DNA of 6,303 nt, from the NCBI GenBank assembly GCA_913046275.1, contig CAJWSE010000062.1:1-6303 (forward strand). Direction: 5' to 3'. The notes under the pieces are model-generated. The model was given only the letters and a program-made list of their open reading frames with translations. It ran no database searches and was not told the origin of the DNA. The position numbers were made by a program, and so were the translations under genes. The DNA comes from an uncultured Phycisphaerae bacterium (GTDB lineage: Bacteria; Planctomycetota; Phycisphaerae; Phycisphaerales; SM1A02). Shown piece after piece: positions 4,851 to 6,303 of the stretch; position 1 is the first letter of the stretch; each line of letters opens with the position of its first letter.

Positions 4851-6239
4851 TTAACTTTGCTCCGCATCTACCATCATAAACCGAATTTGTGCTTCGGCGG
4901 CCAGCTTTGAGCCTACAAATGCCTTGCATTGTAATGCTGCCGTTCGTAAGCCTGCGCGAATTGAGACCGCTTCTAATATGAGTTGGTCACCAGGAGTTAC
5001 TGGGTGGCGTAACTTTACTTTATCAAGACTTAGCAGAACAGCAAGTTTACCAGTGTGTTCAAGTTTTCGACTCATGAGAAGCCCGCCTAGCTGCGCCATT
5101 GCTTCAACGATTAGTACGCCTGGCATAATTGGTGTACCAGGATAGTGGCCCTGGAAAAATGGTTCATTTATAGATACATTCTTTACACCAACCGCTTTTT
5201 CAGTACCTACCATCTCAACAACACGATCAACAAGAAGCATCGGATAACGATGAGGCATAATTCGCTGAATATCTCGAATGTCCATCTCAGAGCTTGATGC
5301 AACAAGGGAATTCCGACTCGACACTTTATTCTGTTCAAGAATCGCTTTGCAAAGCTTCCTATTAAGCGCATGCCCCGAACGGCTAGCCACAATACGACCC
5401 TGAATACGAGCTCCCGCTAAATAAAGGTCGCCAACTATATCTAATATTTTATGTCTTACGGGCTCATTATCAAATCTATAAACATTTTCGATTGGGCCAT
5501 CTTCGCCAATGACAAGAATCTCAGATGGCGTTAGGTGTGTGCACATGCCTTGCTCTTGCAAGGCTCTTGCTTCTTCTTCTAGACTAAATGTCCGGGCTGG
5601 AGCAACATCTGTTACGTAAGTTCCGCTGGCACTATTCCATGCTTGCGTTTGCCTAGAAATGCGTGTCGTTTCCCCTTCATAATCTAAGTCGTACACAATA
5701 TGCAAACCTTCCTGAGTCGAAGGAAATGCTGAAATCATTGCATTACCATCTTGAATACAAATGGGCTCAGTAACACGAAGAATTGATCTGGGTTGATCTT
5801 GCTCTACAGCGCCGGCTTCTAGCAACGCCTCTATAAAAGGCATTGAGGAGCCATCACCGCATGGGACTTCTGGCCCATCAATACGAATGATTGCATTATC
5901 GATGCCTATACCCGACAAAGCAGACATCAGATGCTCAATCGTTTCAACTGAAATATCGCCAGTGCAAATTGTTGTTCTTCTAGGCCTATCGTCAGTATTG
6001 GCAACCAGTGCCGGAATCTGAATATTTGGTTCAATATCTGTTCGTTCAAAAACGATCCCCTCACCTGCCGCTGCTGGCATGATGATGAGATCAACATGTT
6101 TACCAAGAAGCAAACCCTTACCGCTGATGGTAACTGGCTTTGCAAGAGTATGTTGCATAGCCATATGACTTGCATATCTGCTCATTGATTCGGTTAGTTG
6201 AGAAGCTGGGTTTGTCATTAGTTCTTGACCGACCCACAT
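4851..6239 (-). CDS. lpxC/fabZ: Bifunctional LpxC (UDP-3-O-acyl-N-acetylglucosamine deacetylase) / FabZ (3-hydroxyacyl-ACP dehydratase)
   Basis: One 462-residue protein carries two enzymes. Residues about 33-310 are LpxC, the zinc deacetylase that commits to lipid A. They show VETIEHLMSALSG (98-110, Glu102 base and His103 zinc ligand), GPEVPCGDGSSMPF (122-135), VRHKILDIVGDLYLAG (261-276, zinc ligands His263 and Asp267) and SGH (His290). Residues about 322-460 are FabZ, a hot-dog-fold dehydratase. They show IMPHRYPMLLVDRV (327-340) and FFQGHYPGTPIMPGVLIVEA (361-380), with catalytic His365 and Glu379. The length matches the known fused enzymes of about 460 residues. The first 27 residues have no LpxC match, so Met26 or Met28 (about 6158) could be the true start; no candidate has a strong ribosome site. 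The LpxC N-terminal GLHTG motif reads GLLLG here. The gene sits between a possible lpxD tail, 5 bp upstream, and lpxA, 2 bp downstream. Confidence 0.95.
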   Translation of the reverse strand: MWVGQELMTNPASQLTESMSRYASHMAMQHTLAKPVTISGKGLLLGKHVDLIIMPAAAGEGIVFERTDIEPNIQIPALVANTDDRPRRTTICTGDISVETIEHLMSALSGIGIDNAIIRIDGPEVPCGDGSSMPFIEALLEAGAVEQDQPRSILRVTEPICIQDGNAMISAFPSTQEGLHIVYDLDYEGETTRISRQTQAWNSASGTYVTDVAPARTFSLEEEARALQEQGMCTHLTPSEILVIGEDGPIENVYRFDNEPVRHKILDIVGDLYLAGARIQGRIVASRSGHALNRKLCKAILEQNKVSSRNSLVASSSEMDIRDIQRIMPHRYPMLLVDRVVEMVGTEKAVGVKNVSINEPFFQGHYPGTPIMPGVLIVEAMAQLGGLLMSRKLEHTGKLAVLLSLDKVKLRHPVTPGDQLILEAVSIRAGLRTAALQCKAFVGSKLAAEAQIRFMMVDAEQS

Positions 6240-6244
6240 TGGGC

Positions 6245-6303
6245 TTAATGGTCTATTACTTTCGCATACTCTGCGAGGATTGTGGGTAGTTTACGCGTAG
6301 ATG
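6245..6303 (-). CDS. C-terminal tail of an upstream gene, possibly lpxD (partial)
   Basis: A minus-strand frame open from the window edge encodes STRKLPTILAEYAKVIDH and stops at TAA (6245-6247), 5 bp before the lpxC/fabZ ATG. The x-LPxLxxEY-like helix resembles the short C-terminal helix of some LpxD proteins (UDP-3-O-acyl-glucosamine N-acyltransferase), and lpxD often precedes lpxC/fabZ. Only 18 residues are visible, and a second open frame (ending SQSMRK, stop at about 6256-6258) also reaches the edge. The assignment therefore rests mainly on position. Confidence 0.4.
   Translation of the reverse strand, partial: STRKLPTILAEYAKVIDH

Noticed and set aside
4849..4929. Upstream extension of lpxA to an ATG at 4929
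   Set aside because: The extra 27 residues overlap the FabZ C-terminus and do not resemble LpxA. The ATG at 4848 gives the family's normal length and N-terminus.

Overview
The window holds an AT-leaning bacterial segment with eight clear or probable protein genes. All lie on the minus strand except one small gene on the plus strand. The set suggests a Gram-negative, lipid A-making bacterium with type IV pili. LpxC fused to FabZ, with lpxA directly behind it, is known from Bacteroidetes and from Planctomycetes/PVC bacteria. The fusion, the LpxC N-terminal motif without the usual His-Thr, the DUF5658-type membrane protein and the PilT-PilC arrangement together make me favour a planctomycete relative, perhaps of the Phycisphaerae kind. 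This is inference, not a species call.

Right end (6303 to 4054, minus strand): a lipid A operon. It starts with the tail of an upstream gene, possibly lpxD. Next is a complete two-domain LpxC/FabZ protein, then lpxA 2 bp behind it. LpxA acylates UDP-GlcNAc, LpxC deacetylates the product, and FabZ dehydrates the same 3-hydroxyacyl-ACP that LpxA and LpxD consume. The operon therefore sits on the branch point between lipid A and fatty acid synthesis.

Middle (4053 to 3592): one small plus-strand gene, convergent with lpxA and divergent from the next minus-strand gene. A good ribosome site leads into a 57-codon frame that stops at 3897. A second frame, very rich in Asp and Glu and without any usual start codon, runs on to 4040. 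The two frames join exactly at an A AAA AAC heptamer lying in the correct phase for -1 ribosomal frameshifting, with a Shine-Dalgarno-like AAGGTG 7 nt upstream. This is the most interesting signal in the window. A homopolymer error or a real frameshift mutation is the main alternative. The upstream spacer holds possible divergent promoters whose -35 boxes overlap, and two inverted repeats.

Left-middle (3591 to 2545, minus strand): a small multi-pass membrane protein resembling DUF5658 (start uncertain), then a small lipoprotein with a WHy/LEA14-like domain.

Left end (2441 to 1, minus strand): a type IV pilus operon. It contains pilT (retraction ATPase), pilC/gspF (inner-membrane platform protein) and the start of a prepilin-like gene overlapping pilC by 4 bp. 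A candidate promoter lies just upstream of pilT. I see no tRNA, rRNA, CRISPR array, insertion sequence or convincing rho-independent terminator.
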